Shown here in pieces: positions 42,271 through 52,141 of a stretch of DNA of 64,000 nt. Position numbers and translations under genes: made by a program. The stretch lies in assembly GCF_020171315.1 (NCBI RefSeq), contig NZ_JAIUZP010000001.1, positions 620,001-684,000 of the forward strand. Direction: 5' to 3'. Each line of letters begins with the position of its first letter. Positions within the stretch are counted from its first letter, which is position 1. The notes beneath the pieces are model-generated. The model had not been told where the DNA came from. It made no database searches and saw only the letters and a program-made list of their open reading frames with translations. This DNA is from Pseudooceanicola nanhaiensis (GTDB lineage: Bacteria > Pseudomonadota > Alphaproteobacteria > Rhodobacterales > Rhodobacteraceae).

Positions 42271-42878
42271 CCAGTCGCGGGGCCGGGCCCCGTGAACTTC
42301 GCCTCGTATGACAGCGCCTCGGCCAGCTGCCGCCGGTAGGCGGCGCGGCTGATCTCCACCGCGCCCAGGGAGGCGAGGTGGCTGGTCAGGAACTGCGTGT
42401 CGAACAGCCGGAAGCCCCCGGCGCGCAACCGGTCCACCAGCCACGCAAGCGCGATCTTCGAGGCGTCCCGGCGGCGGGAGAACATGCTCTCACCAAAGTA
42501 GGCCGCCCCCAGCACCACGCCATAGACCCCGCCGATCAGCTGGTCGTCGAGGTCATAGACCTCCAGCGAATGGGCGTGGCCCGCGTCGTGCAGCTGTTGG
42601 TAAAGCTCCGCGATCTCGGCGTTGATCCATGTCTCTGGCCGGTCGGCGCAGGCTTCGATCACGCCCGCGAAATCCGTGTCGATCCGCACGCGGTAATCGT
42701 CGCGCCGCAGGGTCCGGGCGAGGGAGCGGGAGATGTGGAAGCCGTCGAGCGGGAAGACCCCCCGCCGCTTGGGATCGACCCAGAAAATCTCGGGATCGTC
42801 GCGGCCCTCGGCCATGGGAAAGACGCCGGACTGGTATCCGTAGAGCAGAAGCTCCGGTGTCAGCGCGTCGGGGTCCAT
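42234..42878 (-). CDS. aat: Leucyl/phenylalanyl-tRNA-protein transferase
   Basis: Adds Leu or Phe to proteins starting with Lys or Arg, marking them for ClpAPS degradation (N-degron pathway). 214 residues with the Aat motifs GYQSGVFPMAEG, WVDPKRRGVFPLDGFH, SLEVYDLDDQLIGGVYGV and GESMFSRRRDASKIAL. The C-terminal dozen residues are encoded over the end of the DUF2155 gene. Confidence 0.95.
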   Translation of the reverse strand: MDPDALTPELLLYGYQSGVFPMAEGRDDPEIFWVDPKRRGVFPLDGFHISRSLARTLRRDDYRVRIDTDFAGVIEACADRPETWINAEIAELYQQLHDAGHAHSLEVYDLDDQLIGGVYGVVLGAAYFGESMFSRRRDASKIALAWLVDRLRAGGFRLFDTQFLTSHLASLGAVEISRAAYRRQLAEALSYEAKFTGPGPATGQELLQRRTQMS

Positions 42879-42998
42879 GGGGGTGTCACCTGCTCCTGTC
42901 CGGCCCAGCCTGCCACGGCACGGGGCTTGAGACGAGCGTGATAAGAGGGGAAGCGGGGCAGGGGGCGCCGGGGCGCCCCCGCCGGTGGCGGAAGGGGC

Positions 42999-44351
42999 TC
43001 AGTCTGCCTTGAAGGCAGCTTCGAGCCACTTTTCCAGCCAGTGAATGTTGTAGTTGCCCGTCTGGATGTCAGGCTCGCGCAGCAGCGCGTCGAAGAGCGG
43101 CACGGTGTTCTCCACGCCGTCCACGATCAACTCACCAAGCGCGCGGTGCAGGCGGGCGAGGGCCTCGGGCCGGTCGCGGCCGTGCACGATCAGCTTGCCG
43201 ATGAGGCTGTCGTAATAGGGCGGGATCGAGTAGCCGTCGTAGAGCGCGCTGTCCATCCGCACGCCAAGGCCGCCGGGCGCATGGTAATGCGAGATCCGGC
43301 CCGGGCGGGGCGCGAAATCGGGCAGGCGTTCGGCGTTGATCCGCACTTCGATGGCGTGGCCGTTGATCGTCAGATCGTCCTGGCTGAAGGACAGCGGATA
43401 GCCCTCTGCCACGCGGATCTGCTCGCGCACGAGGTCCACGCCGAAGATCGCCTCGGTCACCGGGTGTTCCACCTGAAGACGGGTGTTCATCTCGATGAAG
43501 TAGAACTCGCCGTTCTCGTAGAGGAACTCGATCGTGCCGGCACCGGCGTAGTTGATCTTGGCCACCGCGTCCGAGCAGACCTTGCCGATGGCGGCGCGCT
43601 CTTCCGGGGTGATGATCGGGCCGGGGGCCTCTTCGAAGACCTTCTGGTGGCGCCGCTGGAGCGAACAGTCCCGCTCGCCCAGATGGACCGCCTTGCCCTT
43701 GCCGTCACCGAAGACCTGGATCTCGATGTGGCGCGGGGTTGTGAGGTACTTCTCGATATAGACTTCGTCGTTGCCGAAGGCCGCCTTGGCTTCCGAGCGC
43801 GCGGTGGAGAAGGCGCGTTCGATGTCCTTCTCGCTCTGCGCCACCTTCATGCCGCGACCACCGCCACCGGCGGTGGCCTTGATGATCACCGGATAGCCGA
43901 TCTCGGCCCCGATCTGCTTGGCGGTGGCGACGTCGGGCACGCCCCCGTCCGAGCCGGGCACGCAGGGCACGCCGAGCGCCTTCATCGTGTCCTTGGCGGT
44001 GATCTTGTCGCCCATGATGCGGATGTGTTCCGCGGTGGGGCCGATGAAGGTGATGCCGTGATCCTCGAGGATCTGCACGAAGGCCGCGTTTTCCGACAGG
44101 AAACCATAGCCCGGGTGGATCGCCTGAGCGCCGGTCACTTCGCAGGCCGCGATGATCGAGGGGATGCGCAGGTAGCTGTCGGTCGAGGAGGGCGGGCCGA
44201 TGCAGACGCTTTCGTCCGCCATCCGCACGTGCATCGCATCCGCATCGGCGGTGGAATGCACGGCGACGGTCTTGATGCCCATCTCGCGCGCGGCGCGGAT
44301 GACGCGGAGCGCGATTTCGCCCCGGTTGGCAATAAGGATTTTATCGAACAT
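42999..44351 (-). CDS. accC: Acetyl-CoA carboxylase, biotin carboxylase subunit
   Basis: 450 residues from the ATG at 44351 ([17 protein letters not shown]). ATP-grasp biotin carboxylase with the glycine-rich loop [12 protein letters not shown], biotin/ATP residues ([14 protein letters not shown]) and [13 protein letters not shown]. It carboxylates biotin on AccB for fatty-acid synthesis. AccC starts 11 bp after accB stops, with AAGGCCC as ribosome-binding site. Confidence 0.97.
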   Translation of the reverse strand: MFDKILIANRGEIALRVIRAAREMGIKTVAVHSTADADAMHVRMADESVCIGPPSSTDSYLRIPSIIAACEVTGAQAIHPGYGFLSENAAFVQILEDHGITFIGPTAEHIRIMGDKITAKDTMKALGVPCVPGSDGGVPDVATAKQIGAEIGYPVIIKATAGGGGRGMKVAQSEKDIERAFSTARSEAKAAFGNDEVYIEKYLTTPRHIEIQVFGDGKGKAVHLGERDCSLQRRHQKVFEEAPGPIITPEERAAIGKVCSDAVAKINYAGAGTIEFLYENGEFYFIEMNTRLQVEHPVTEAIFGVDLVREQIRVAEGYPLSFSQDDLTINGHAIEVRINAERLPDFAPRPGRISHYHAPGGLGVRMDSALYDGYSIPPYYDSLIGKLIVHGRDRPEALARLHRALGELIVDGVENTVPLFDALLREPDIQTGNYNIHWLEKWLEAAFKAD

Positions 44352-44362
44352 GGGCACGGGCC

Positions 44363-44860
44363 TTATTCGATGATCATCAGGGGGGTGCCGAACTCCACCG
44401 CGCCGCCGTCTTCGACGAGGATGCGTTTCACCACGCCGGCCCGGGGGGCGGGGATGTGGTTCATGGTTTTCATGGCTTCGACGATCAGCAGGGTGTCGCC
44501 TTCATCCACCGTGGCGCCGACCTTGGCAAAGGCGGGCGCACCGGGTTCGGGCGCCAGATAGACGGTGCCGACCATGGGCGAGGTCACGGCGCCGGGGTGG
44601 CTGGCGGGGTCTTCCGCTTCGCTTGCTGCGGCGGCCGGTGCGGCGGCTGCTGCGGCGGGGGCGGCAGCAGGGGCCGGGGCCGCGACGGGGGCGGCATAGG
44701 TCACCGGGGCGGCTTCCATCTTGCGGCTGACGCGGACGTTCAGGCTGTCGTCCTCGCCGTAGTCGCGCTTGACCTGCAGTTCGGTCAGGTCGTTGTCGCG
44801 CAGCAGTTCGGCCAGCGCCTTGATGAAGGCCACATCCGCGTCATGCGTGTTATTGGTCAT
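44363..44860 (-). CDS. accB: Acetyl-CoA carboxylase biotin carboxyl carrier protein
   Basis: 165 residues: N-terminal domain (1-48), an Ala/Pro-rich mobile linker (about 50-85) and a C-terminal biotinyl domain with the biotin lysine in [10 protein letters not shown]. First gene of the accBC pair. The upstream aroQ gene seen in many bacteria is missing here. Confidence 0.96.
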   Translation of the reverse strand: MTNNTHDADVAFIKALAELLRDNDLTELQVKRDYGEDDSLNVRVSRKMEAAPVTYAAPVAAPAPAAAPAAAAAAPAAAASEAEDPASHPGAVTSPMVGTVYLAPEPGAPAFAKVGATVDEGDTLLIVEAMKTMNHIPAPRAGVVKRILVEDGGAVEFGTPLMIIE

Positions 44861-45011
44861 GGGTTCCTCGATCGCTACATCGGCGGCCAGTGCAGTTTGG
44901 CTCTTGCAGGTGGCCCTTGTTCACGTGCGCTTATAGGCGAAGCGATCCGCAGTGAAAAGAAGGCGGAAACGCATTCGTGAGTACCAACTCGCAGGGACAG
45001 GGATGCGAAAT

Positions 45012-45037
45012 GGCCGCCCCGGTCTCCCGGAGCGGCC
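45012..45037 (-). terminator. Terminator of the PRC-barrel gene
   Basis: On the minus strand GGCCGC-T-CCGG, loop GAGA, CCGG-G-GCGGCC followed by ATTTC; 35 bp after the stop at 45072. Confidence 0.7.
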
Positions 45038-45071
45038 TTTCAGCTCTCTCGATTGCCCTGTGGGGCTGCGG

Positions 45072-45857
45072 TTACGAGCGACCGAAGGCGACGATCTCGC
45101 TGTCTTCGACAGCCTGAGCGGTCTCCTTGTCGTACTCGGCCATGCTCTTCAGCTGTTCCTCGGTGTAGCCGAAGGCGGTGACATTTTCACCTTCCACGTC
45201 GAGGTCGGTCAGCGGCAGGGCCACTTCGTGCTCGCCGAGGCCAAGGAAACCGCCGACACCGATCACGGCCATCACTTCGTTGTTCACGCGAATGAACTGG
45301 TCGATCTCGCCGATCTCCTCACCGGCCGAGCTCATCACCTCGGTGCCGACCATCGAACCGGCTTCCACTTCGACGGCATTGGCCATCTCGGTGCCCGGGG
45401 TCATCTCGGTGGTGTCCTCGGTCACGGCCAGATCGGTGGAGCTGTCCGCTTCGACGGCGGTGTCGTCCTCCATCGCGTTCTCGGCGCTCTGCTGCAGCTC
45501 CGAGGCTTCCTCGGCGATCTTGTCACCGGTGGCATCGGCCGCATCGGCCGTAGCTTCGGCACCGTTCTCGATGCTCTCGCCGGCGCTTTCCGCCATGTCG
45601 GTGGCGGCATCCGCACCGTCTTCGAGGGCTTCGCCCGTGGCGTCGATCGCGTTGCCGGTGGCATCGGCTGCCTTATCCATAAGGCTTTCGTCTTCCACCT
45701 CGGCAGCGGTCTGGTTCTGCAGCGTGACGCTGGTGTCGGAGCTGTCGGTGGACATCTCCGTCTCCGTGGTCACGTCAGCCGTTTGGGCGGCAACCGGGCC
45801 CGAAACAAGTGCAAGGGCGGCCGCACCGGAGAGCAGGATTGCTTTCACATTGGTCAT
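45072..45857 (-). CDS. Exported PRC-barrel domain protein with long acidic Ala-rich region
   Basis: 261 residues from the ATG at 45857, seven bases behind GAGGAG. A signal peptide (cleavage VAA-QTA) is followed by about 125 residues of Ala/Asp/Glu/Thr-rich sequence with repeated ADATGNAIDATGEAL-type helices. A C-terminal PRC-barrel (about 170-245; MVGTEVMSSAGEEIGEIDQF, EVALPLTDLDVEGENV) follows. Similar proteins are common in Rhodobacterales with unknown function; envelope stress or scaffold roles are speculative. The DNA of the repeat region is built from similar codons, so local repeats arise. Confidence 0.78.
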   Translation of the reverse strand: MTNVKAILLSGAAALALVSGPVAAQTADVTTETEMSTDSSDTSVTLQNQTAAEVEDESLMDKAADATGNAIDATGEALEDGADAATDMAESAGESIENGAEATADAADATGDKIAEEASELQQSAENAMEDDTAVEADSSTDLAVTEDTTEMTPGTEMANAVEVEAGSMVGTEVMSSAGEEIGEIDQFIRVNNEVMAVIGVGGFLGLGEHEVALPLTDLDVEGENVTAFGYTEEQLKSMAEYDKETAQAVEDSEIVAFGRS

Positions 45858-46016
45858 GGTCGTACTCCTCATGGTTGTCATATCCATCTGGGCAGACAAC
45901 ACGCGCCCCACTGTCCGGTTCCGGCAATTATTTTCGGGTGTTTCGGGAACCGGCAGACCCTTGCCGGTCCATCCCGCGCAACAGGGCGTTAAGGAATCAG
46001 GCGTAAAACGCAGAGA

Positions 46017-46038
46017 GGGCCGGCGTGATGGCCGGCCC
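46017..46038 (-). terminator. Terminator of acsA
   Basis: GGGCCGGC, loop GTGATG, GCCGGCCC; on the minus strand it is followed by TCTCTGCGTTTT, about 110 bp after the acsA stop. Confidence 0.68.
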
Positions 46039-46146
46039 TGTACGTTGTCCTCGCGGACGTTGATGACGGAACGATCCCGGCTTGCCTCCTTGTCCGCAAC
46101 ACGCTGGCCTCCCTCTCGGCAGGGCGTGTTGCGGGGAGGCGCAGCC

Positions 46147-48093
46147 TCAGCGGTTCATGCGGTTGTCGATCAGGTCGTCGACCACCGCCGGGTCCGCCAG
46201 CGTGGAGGTGTCGCCAAGCGCGCCGAAGTCGTTTTCGGCGATCTTGCGCAGGATGCGGCGCATGATTTTGCCCGAACGCGTCTTGGGCAGGCCGGGGGCC
46301 CACTGGATCAGGTCGGGCTTGGCGATCGGGCCGATCTCGGTCCGGACCCAGGTTTCGAGCTCCTTGCGCAGCTCGTCCGACGGATCGACCCCGTTCATCA
46401 AGGTGACATAGGCATAGATGCCCTGACCCTTGATGGCGTGGGGGTAGCCGACCACGGCGCTCTCCGCGACCTTGGAGTGGGCGACGAGGGCGGATTCGAC
46501 CTCGGCCGTCCCCATCCGGTGGCCGGAGACGTTGATCACGTCATCCACGCGCCCGGTGATCCAGTAGTAGCCATCCGCATCGCGGCGGCAGCCGTCACCG
46601 GAGAAGTAGTAGCCCTTGTAGTCCGAGAAGTAGGTCTTCTCGAACCGCTCGTGGTCGCCCCAGACCGTGCGCATCTGCGCCGGCCAGCTGTCCTTGAGGC
46701 AGAGCACGCCCTCGCATTCCGTCTCCTCGATCTCGGTGCCGGAATGGGCGTCCAGGACCACCGGCTGCACGCCGAAGAAGGGCGTCGTGGCAGAGCCGGG
46801 CTTGGCCGCGGTCGCGCCGGGCAGGGGGGTCAGCAGGTGACCGCCGGTTTCCGTCTGCCACCAGGTGTCGACGATGGGGCATTTGCCCTTGCCGACCACG
46901 TCGTTGTACCAGTTCCAGGCTTCCGGGTTGATCGGCTCGCCCACGGTGCCCAGCACCTTGAGGCTGCTCAGGTCGTATTTCTCGACCCACTCGGTCCCCT
47001 GGCCCATCAGCGCGCGGATCGCGGTGGGGGCGGTGTAGAACTGGTTCACCGAATGCTTCTCGCAGACGGCCCAGAACCGGCCCGCATCGGGGTAGGTGGG
47101 CACGCCCTCGAACATCAGCGTGGTGGCGCCATTGGCCAGCGGGCCATAGACGATGTAGCTGTGGCCGGTGACCCAGCCCACGTCCGCGGTGCACCAGTAG
47201 ACGTCGCCGTCGTGGTAGTCGAAGACCAGTTCATGGGTCATCGCGGCATAGACGAGGTAGCCGCCGGTGGTGTGCACGACGCCCTTGGGCTGCCCGGTGG
47301 AGCCGGAGGTGTAGAGGATGAAGAGCGGGTCTTCCGCGTCCATCTCCACCGGCGCGCAATAGTCGTCGGCCTCGAGCGCGAGTTCGTTGTAATCGTGGTC
47401 GCGGCCCTCGATCCAGGTGGTCTGGCCGCCGGTGCGGCGCACCATCAGCACCTTCACCGTGTCCTTGCAGTGCAGCAGGGCGGCGTCGGTGTTGGATTTC
47501 AGCGGGGTCTGGCGACCGCCACGCGGGGCATAGTCGGCAGTGATGACGACCTTGGCGTCACAGCCGTTGATCCGCGCGCCAAGCGCATCGGGCGAGAAGC
47601 CGGCGAAGACGATGGAGTGAATGGCGCCGATGCGCGTGCAGGCCAGCATGGCATAGGCGGCCTCGGGGATCATCGGCAGGTAGATCACCACCCGGTCGCC
47701 CTTGCGCACGCCCATGTCGCTGAGGATGTTGGCCATCCGGCAGACGCGGCGGTGCAGGTCGCGGTAGGTGATCGACTGGGCCTGTTCGGCCGGATCGTCG
47801 GGCTCGAAGATGATCGCGGCCTGGTTGCCGCGCTTGGCGAGGTGCCGGTCGATGCAATTCGCGGACACGTTCAGCGTGCCGTCCTCGAACCACTTGATCG
47901 AGACTTCGCCGAGGGTGAAGTTGGTGTCCTTCACCTTGGTAAAGGGCTTCATCCAGTCGATCCGCTGCGCCTGGTCAGCCCAGAAGCCCTCGGGGTCCGC
48001 GATCGAGGCCTTGTACATCTCGGCGTATTTCGCCGCATCGATGTGGGCATTCGCCGCAAATTCCGCACTGGGAGGATAGGTCTGGTCCGTCAT
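46147..48093 (-). CDS. acsA: Acetyl-CoA synthetase (AMP-forming)
   Basis: 648 residues, full length. Motifs in order: the core P-loop [54 protein letters not shown], and the C-terminal TRSGKIMRR with the lysine normally controlled by acetylation. It activates acetate (and more slowly propionate) to acyl-CoA. It lies 82 bp behind an ABC transporter operon on the same strand; a divergent ScfR-like gene sits at the other end of that block. Confidence 0.96.
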   Translation of the reverse strand: MTDQTYPPSAEFAANAHIDAAKYAEMYKASIADPEGFWADQAQRIDWMKPFTKVKDTNFTLGEVSIKWFEDGTLNVSANCIDRHLAKRGNQAAIIFEPDDPAEQAQSITYRDLHRRVCRMANILSDMGVRKGDRVVIYLPMIPEAAYAMLACTRIGAIHSIVFAGFSPDALGARINGCDAKVVITADYAPRGGRQTPLKSNTDAALLHCKDTVKVLMVRRTGGQTTWIEGRDHDYNELALEADDYCAPVEMDAEDPLFILYTSGSTGQPKGVVHTTGGYLVYAAMTHELVFDYHDGDVYWCTADVGWVTGHSYIVYGPLANGATTLMFEGVPTYPDAGRFWAVCEKHSVNQFYTAPTAIRALMGQGTEWVEKYDLSSLKVLGTVGEPINPEAWNWYNDVVGKGKCPIVDTWWQTETGGHLLTPLPGATAAKPGSATTPFFGVQPVVLDAHSGTEIEETECEGVLCLKDSWPAQMRTVWGDHERFEKTYFSDYKGYYFSGDGCRRDADGYYWITGRVDDVINVSGHRMGTAEVESALVAHSKVAESAVVGYPHAIKGQGIYAYVTLMNGVDPSDELRKELETWVRTEIGPIAKPDLIQWAPGLPKTRSGKIMRRILRKIAENDFGALGDTSTLADPAVVDDLIDNRMNR

Positions 48094-48175
48094 GTTGACT
48101 TTGCCTTCACTTGGGTTTCGAACATTGGTGTGACCCCGCGAGGCGCCCGTCCTGCGGGCCCCGCGCGGGAATTCT

Positions 48176-48931
48176 TCAGATGGCGAGGTATTCGGCCCGC
48201 AGTTCCTCGTTGCCCAGCACCTCTGCCGCGGTGCCGTCGAAGACGATGGAGCCGGTGTCGAGGATCACCGCGCGGTCGGCCAGTTCCAGCGCGCGCACGG
48301 CGTTCTGCTCGACGATGATCGTGGTGATGCCCTGTTCCTTGATGATCCGCAGCGTGCGCTCGATCTCATCGACGATGACAGGGGCGAGGCCCTCGTAGGG
48401 TTCGTCCAGCAGCAGCACCTTGATGTCGCGCGACAGGGCCCGGGCGATGGCCAGCATCTGCTGTTCGCCGCCCGAGAGGGTCACGCCCTCCTGCTTGCGG
48501 CGTTCGCCGAGGCGCGGGAAGAGGTCATAGAGCCGGTCGATCGACCAGCCGATGGGCGGGGCGATCTGGGCCAGCTGCAGGTTTTCCTCCACCGTCAGGC
48601 CGGGAATGATGCAGCGATCCTCGGGCACCAGCCCGATGCCGGATTGTGCGGCCTGCCAGCTGGACATCGTGTGCAGCGGTGCGTGATCCAGCCAGATCTC
48701 GCCCCGGGTGACGGCGGGGCTGTCCATCCGCGCGATGGCCCTGAGGGTCGAGGTCTTGCCCGCCCCGTTACGTCCCAGCAGGGCGAGGATCTCGCCCTCG
48801 TGCACGTTGAAGCTGACGTTCTGGACGATGTAGCTCTCGCCGTAATAGGCCTCGACGTTCCAGACCGACAGGAACGCGGGCGCGGTCATCGCGTGACTGA
48901 TGCCCTTCGAGAAGTCCGGTTTGACGTTCAT
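48176..48931 (-). CDS. livF: Branched-chain-type ABC transporter ATPase (LivF)
   Basis: 251 residues with Walker A GRNGAGKT, signature LSGGEQQ, Walker [14 protein letters not shown] and the H-loop replaced by the usual LivF-type VEQN. Family HAAT (hydrophobic amino acid, urea, amide, carboxylate uptake). Last ABC gene before acsA. The substrate is set by the binding protein, not by this subunit. Confidence 0.93.
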   Translation of the reverse strand: MNVKPDFSKGISHAMTAPAFLSVWNVEAYYGESYIVQNVSFNVHEGEILALLGRNGAGKTSTLRAIARMDSPAVTRGEIWLDHAPLHTMSSWQAAQSGIGLVPEDRCIIPGLTVEENLQLAQIAPPIGWSIDRLYDLFPRLGERRKQEGVTLSGGEQQMLAIARALSRDIKVLLLDEPYEGLAPVIVDEIERTLRIIKEQGITTIIVEQNAVRALELADRAVILDTGSIVFDGTAAEVLGNEELRAEYLAI

Positions 48932-48990
48932 GTTCTCTCCTCCACGGACGGCGGCAGGCGGGTCTGTCCCACCTGGCCGCGTCCTCCTCC

Positions 48991-49755
48991 TCAGGCCGCG
49001 GCGGCCGTTTCGCCCAGGTACGCTTCGCGGACCTTGGGGTGTCCCTTGATGTTGGCCGGAATGTCCTCCACCAGCGGCGTCCCCTGCGCGAGGACAGTAA
49101 TCCTCTCCGCGAGGGAAAACACAACATGCATGTCATGTTCAATAATTGCGATGGTGATATCCCGCTCGTCCTTGATCTGCTTCAGCAGGTCGATGGTGTT
49201 GTTGGTGTCGGCCCGCGCCATGCCGGCTGTCGGCTCGTCCAGCAGCAGCAGGCGCGGCTCCTGCGCGAGGCACATGCCGATCTCGAGGCGTCGCTTGTCG
49301 CCGCGCGACATCGAGGCGGCATGCATGTTGCGCTTGTCGGCCATCCGCATGTCCACCAGCATCTGCTCAGCCCGTTCGAGGATGTCGCGCTGCCGGGCCA
49401 CCCCGGCAAGCGCGTTCATCTCGAAGGCCCCGTCGCGCTTGGCGAAACAGGGGATCATCATGTTCTCCATCACCGTCAGATCGCCGAAGATCTCGGGCGT
49501 CTGGAACACGCGGGAGATGCCCATCTGGTTGATCTCGTAGGGCGTGCGGCCCAGCACCGACTGGCCGTCAAACATGACCGATCCGGTGTCCGGGATCAGC
49601 TTGCCGACGAGGCAGTTCAGCAAGGTGGACTTGCCCGCGCCGTTCGGCCCGATGATGGCATGGACCGAGTTCTCGGCCACGCTGAGGTTGACGTTCGACA
49701 GCGCCTTCAGCCCGCCGAAGCTCTTGTTGACGTTCTTGACTTCAAGGATGCCCAT
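48991..49755 (-). CDS. livG: Branched-chain-type ABC transporter ATPase (LivG)
   Basis: 254 residues with Walker A GPNGAGKST and Walker B RLLLLDEPTAGMA. The signature region reads SRGDKRRLEI, where LivG proteins often have a degenerate LSxGxQ. H-loop IEHDMHVV present. Paired with LivF as the asymmetric ATPase dimer; 12 bp behind livM. Confidence 0.93.
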   Translation of the reverse strand: MGILEVKNVNKSFGGLKALSNVNLSVAENSVHAIIGPNGAGKSTLLNCLVGKLIPDTGSVMFDGQSVLGRTPYEINQMGISRVFQTPEIFGDLTVMENMMIPCFAKRDGAFEMNALAGVARQRDILERAEQMLVDMRMADKRNMHAASMSRGDKRRLEIGMCLAQEPRLLLLDEPTAGMARADTNNTIDLLKQIKDERDITIAIIEHDMHVVFSLAERITVLAQGTPLVEDIPANIKGHPKVREAYLGETAAAA

Positions 49756-49767
49756 GAGCGTCTCTCC

Positions 49768-50970
49768 TTACTCGGCAGGGTGGGATTGGGTGGCGCCGTC
49801 CTGTGGTTCTGTGGACTTGCGGCGGAAGAGCTTTGCGATGCGCTGCCCCCCTTCGACGAGGCCACCGGGCAGGAAGGTCACGACCAGCATGAAGAGCAGG
49901 CCCAGCGTCAGGTGCCAGCCGGGGCCGACGAAATGCTCGACCACCCAGACCGCGCCGTTCTCCACCCCGTCGGGCAGGAAGGAGAACCACTGGTGCAGGA
50001 CGCCCTCGTTGATCTTCGAGAAGATGTTCTCGAAGTACTTGATGAAGCCCGCGCCCAGAACCGGCCCGATCAGCGTGCCGGCACCGCCGAGGATGGTCAT
50101 CAGAACCACCTCGCCCGAGGCCGTCCACTGCATCCGCTCGGCGCCTGCCAGCGGGTCCATCGAGGCCATCAGCCCCCCGGCCAGACCGGCATACATGCCC
50201 GAGATGACGAAGGCCGCAAGCGCGTAGGGCTTGGTGTTGAGGCCGGTGTAGTTCATCCGGGTACGGTTCGACTTGATCGCCCGCAGCATCAGCCCGAAGG
50301 GCGAGCGGAAGATGCGGATCGCGAGGTAGAAGGCCAGCAGCAGCACCGCACCGCAGAAGTAGTAGCCGGTGTTGAACTGGAAGAGCCATGCGCCCGCGTC
50401 GAGCGTGAAGGTGGAGCGCATCTCCATCCCGAAGAGCGAGGTGACGGGAATGCCGCCATCCGCCGTGGCCGAGACGCCGAGGATGCGCGGATCGTCCAGC
50501 GTCAACTGCAGCCCGGTCTCGCCGTTGGTGATCGGGGTGAGCACCGAATAGGCGAGGTTGAAGGACATCTGCGCAAAGGCCAGCGTCAGGATCGAGAAGT
50601 AGATCCCCGTCCGCCGCAGCGAGACGAAGCCGATCACCAGCGCGAAGACGCCTGAGACGAGCACCGCCAGAAGGATCGCGGGGATCACGTTCATGCTGAG
50701 CAGCTTGAACATCCACACGGCCGAGTAGGAACCCACGCCGAGGAAGGCCGCATGGCCGAAGGAGAGGTATCCGGTCAGGCCGAAGAGGATGTTGAAGCCG
50801 ATGGCGAAGATCCCGAAGATCACGAACCGCTGCATCAGGTCGGGGTAGCCCGCGTTGAACTGCGCCATGGCGCTGTCGGCGGGGAAGGGGTTGAGGATGA
50901 ACGGCGCCAGGAGAACCATGGCCGCCACGATCAGCAGCAGGGTGCTGTCTTTCTTGTTGAGACCGAGCAT
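49768..50970 (-). CDS. livM: Branched-chain-type ABC transporter permease (LivM)
   Basis: 400 residues with about ten membrane helices and the LivM signature [20 protein letters not shown] near the N-terminus. The central region (about 150-200) has a periplasmic insertion. It starts 3 bp after the livH stop. Confidence 0.93.
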   Translation of the reverse strand: MLGLNKKDSTLLLIVAAMVLLAPFILNPFPADSAMAQFNAGYPDLMQRFVIFGIFAIGFNILFGLTGYLSFGHAAFLGVGSYSAVWMFKLLSMNVIPAILLAVLVSGVFALVIGFVSLRRTGIYFSILTLAFAQMSFNLAYSVLTPITNGETGLQLTLDDPRILGVSATADGGIPVTSLFGMEMRSTFTLDAGAWLFQFNTGYYFCGAVLLLAFYLAIRIFRSPFGLMLRAIKSNRTRMNYTGLNTKPYALAAFVISGMYAGLAGGLMASMDPLAGAERMQWTASGEVVLMTILGGAGTLIGPVLGAGFIKYFENIFSKINEGVLHQWFSFLPDGVENGAVWVVEHFVGPGWHLTLGLLFMLVVTFLPGGLVEGGQRIAKLFRRKSTEPQDGATQSHPAE

Positions 50971-50973
50971 GGC

Positions 50974-52005
50974 TTAGTCCTCCATCACGCCCTTGCGGCC
51001 CATCAGGCCACGGGGACGGGTCAGCAGAATGACGATGGCGACGACGTAGATGATGATCTGGTCGATGCCGGGCAGGATCGACTTGATCTGGTTCATCGAG
51101 GCGAAGCTCTCGAGCACGCCCAGCAGGAAGCCTGCCGCGACGGCGCCCGGAAGCGAGCCCATGCCGCCCACCACGACCACGACGAAGCTCAGGACGAGGA
51201 AGTCCATGCCCATGTGGTAATTCGGCGAGTTGATCGGCGCGTACATCACCCCCGCAAGCCCGGCCACGGCGGCGGCCAGCCCGAACATGATGGTGAAACG
51301 CTTGTCGATGTTGATCCCCAGCAGGCCCACCGTCTCGCGGTCCGCCATGCCGGCACGGACGACCATGCCGAAGGTGGTGAACTGCAGGAAGGCAAAGACA
51401 CCGCCGATGATCAGCGCCGCGAAGGCGAAGTAGACGAGCCGCCAGTAGGGGTAGATGATCACGTTCGGATCGAAGCCCAGCAGGACGCCGAAGTCGAGCG
51501 AGCCGCGGAAGGCGTCAGGCGCGGGCGTCTGGATCGGGTTCGCGCCGTAGTAGTGCTTGATCAGCTCCTGCATGACGATGGCGAGGCCGAAGGTCACGAG
51601 GATCTGGTCCGCATGGGGGCGCTTGTAGAAATGCTTGATCAGCCCGCGTTCCATGGCGAAGCCGATGCCGATCATGATCGGGATCGAGAAGAGGATCGAC
51701 AGCGGCACCGCCCAGTCGATCAGCGAGGCACCCACCTCCGGGCCGAACCAGTCGACGAGGTAGGGCGTCTTCACCTTCAGCGGATTGCCGAGGAAGTCGG
51801 TCCGGGTCGGATCGACGGTCTCGAAGCTCAGCGAAAACAGCTTGTTGAGGGTGACAGCACAGAAGGCGCCGATCATGAACAGCGCCCCGTGGGCAAAGTT
51901 CACGACACCCAGCGTGCCGAAGATCAGCGTCAGACCAAGGGCGATCAGCGCATAGGCGGAACCCTTGTCGAGGCCGTTCAGGATTTGAAGGATGATGGCG
52001 TCCAT
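50974..52005 (-). CDS. livH: Branched-chain-type ABC transporter permease (LivH)
   Basis: 343 residues from the ATG at 52005 (MDAIILQILNGLDKGSAYAL), with eight or nine membrane helices and the LivH motif LIFGTLGVVNFAHGALFMIGAF. Longer than E. coli LivH because of a loop at about 60-95, as in the urea/short-chain-amide-like branches of the family. Confidence 0.92.
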   Translation of the reverse strand: MDAIILQILNGLDKGSAYALIALGLTLIFGTLGVVNFAHGALFMIGAFCAVTLNKLFSLSFETVDPTRTDFLGNPLKVKTPYLVDWFGPEVGASLIDWAVPLSILFSIPIMIGIGFAMERGLIKHFYKRPHADQILVTFGLAIVMQELIKHYYGANPIQTPAPDAFRGSLDFGVLLGFDPNVIIYPYWRLVYFAFAALIIGGVFAFLQFTTFGMVVRAGMADRETVGLLGINIDKRFTIMFGLAAAVAGLAGVMYAPINSPNYHMGMDFLVLSFVVVVVGGMGSLPGAVAAGFLLGVLESFASMNQIKSILPGIDQIIIYVVAIVILLTRPRGLMGRKGVMED

Positions 52006-52141
52006 TGTCTCTCTCTCGGGGAAAGACGGGGGTGCGCCGTGACGCACCCGACCGCGATGTCAGTCCCGGCCAGAGCCCGCGGGCAGGGCCGGAGAGGTGG
52101 GGCGCGCCGGGATCCGGGCGCGCCCCGTGAGGCGGTGGCGA

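Noticed and set aside
45178..48318. 1046-codon plus-strand frame opposite acsA and the PRC-barrel gene
   Set aside because: Crosses two well-supported minus-strand genes and a terminator, with no recognisable protein features.
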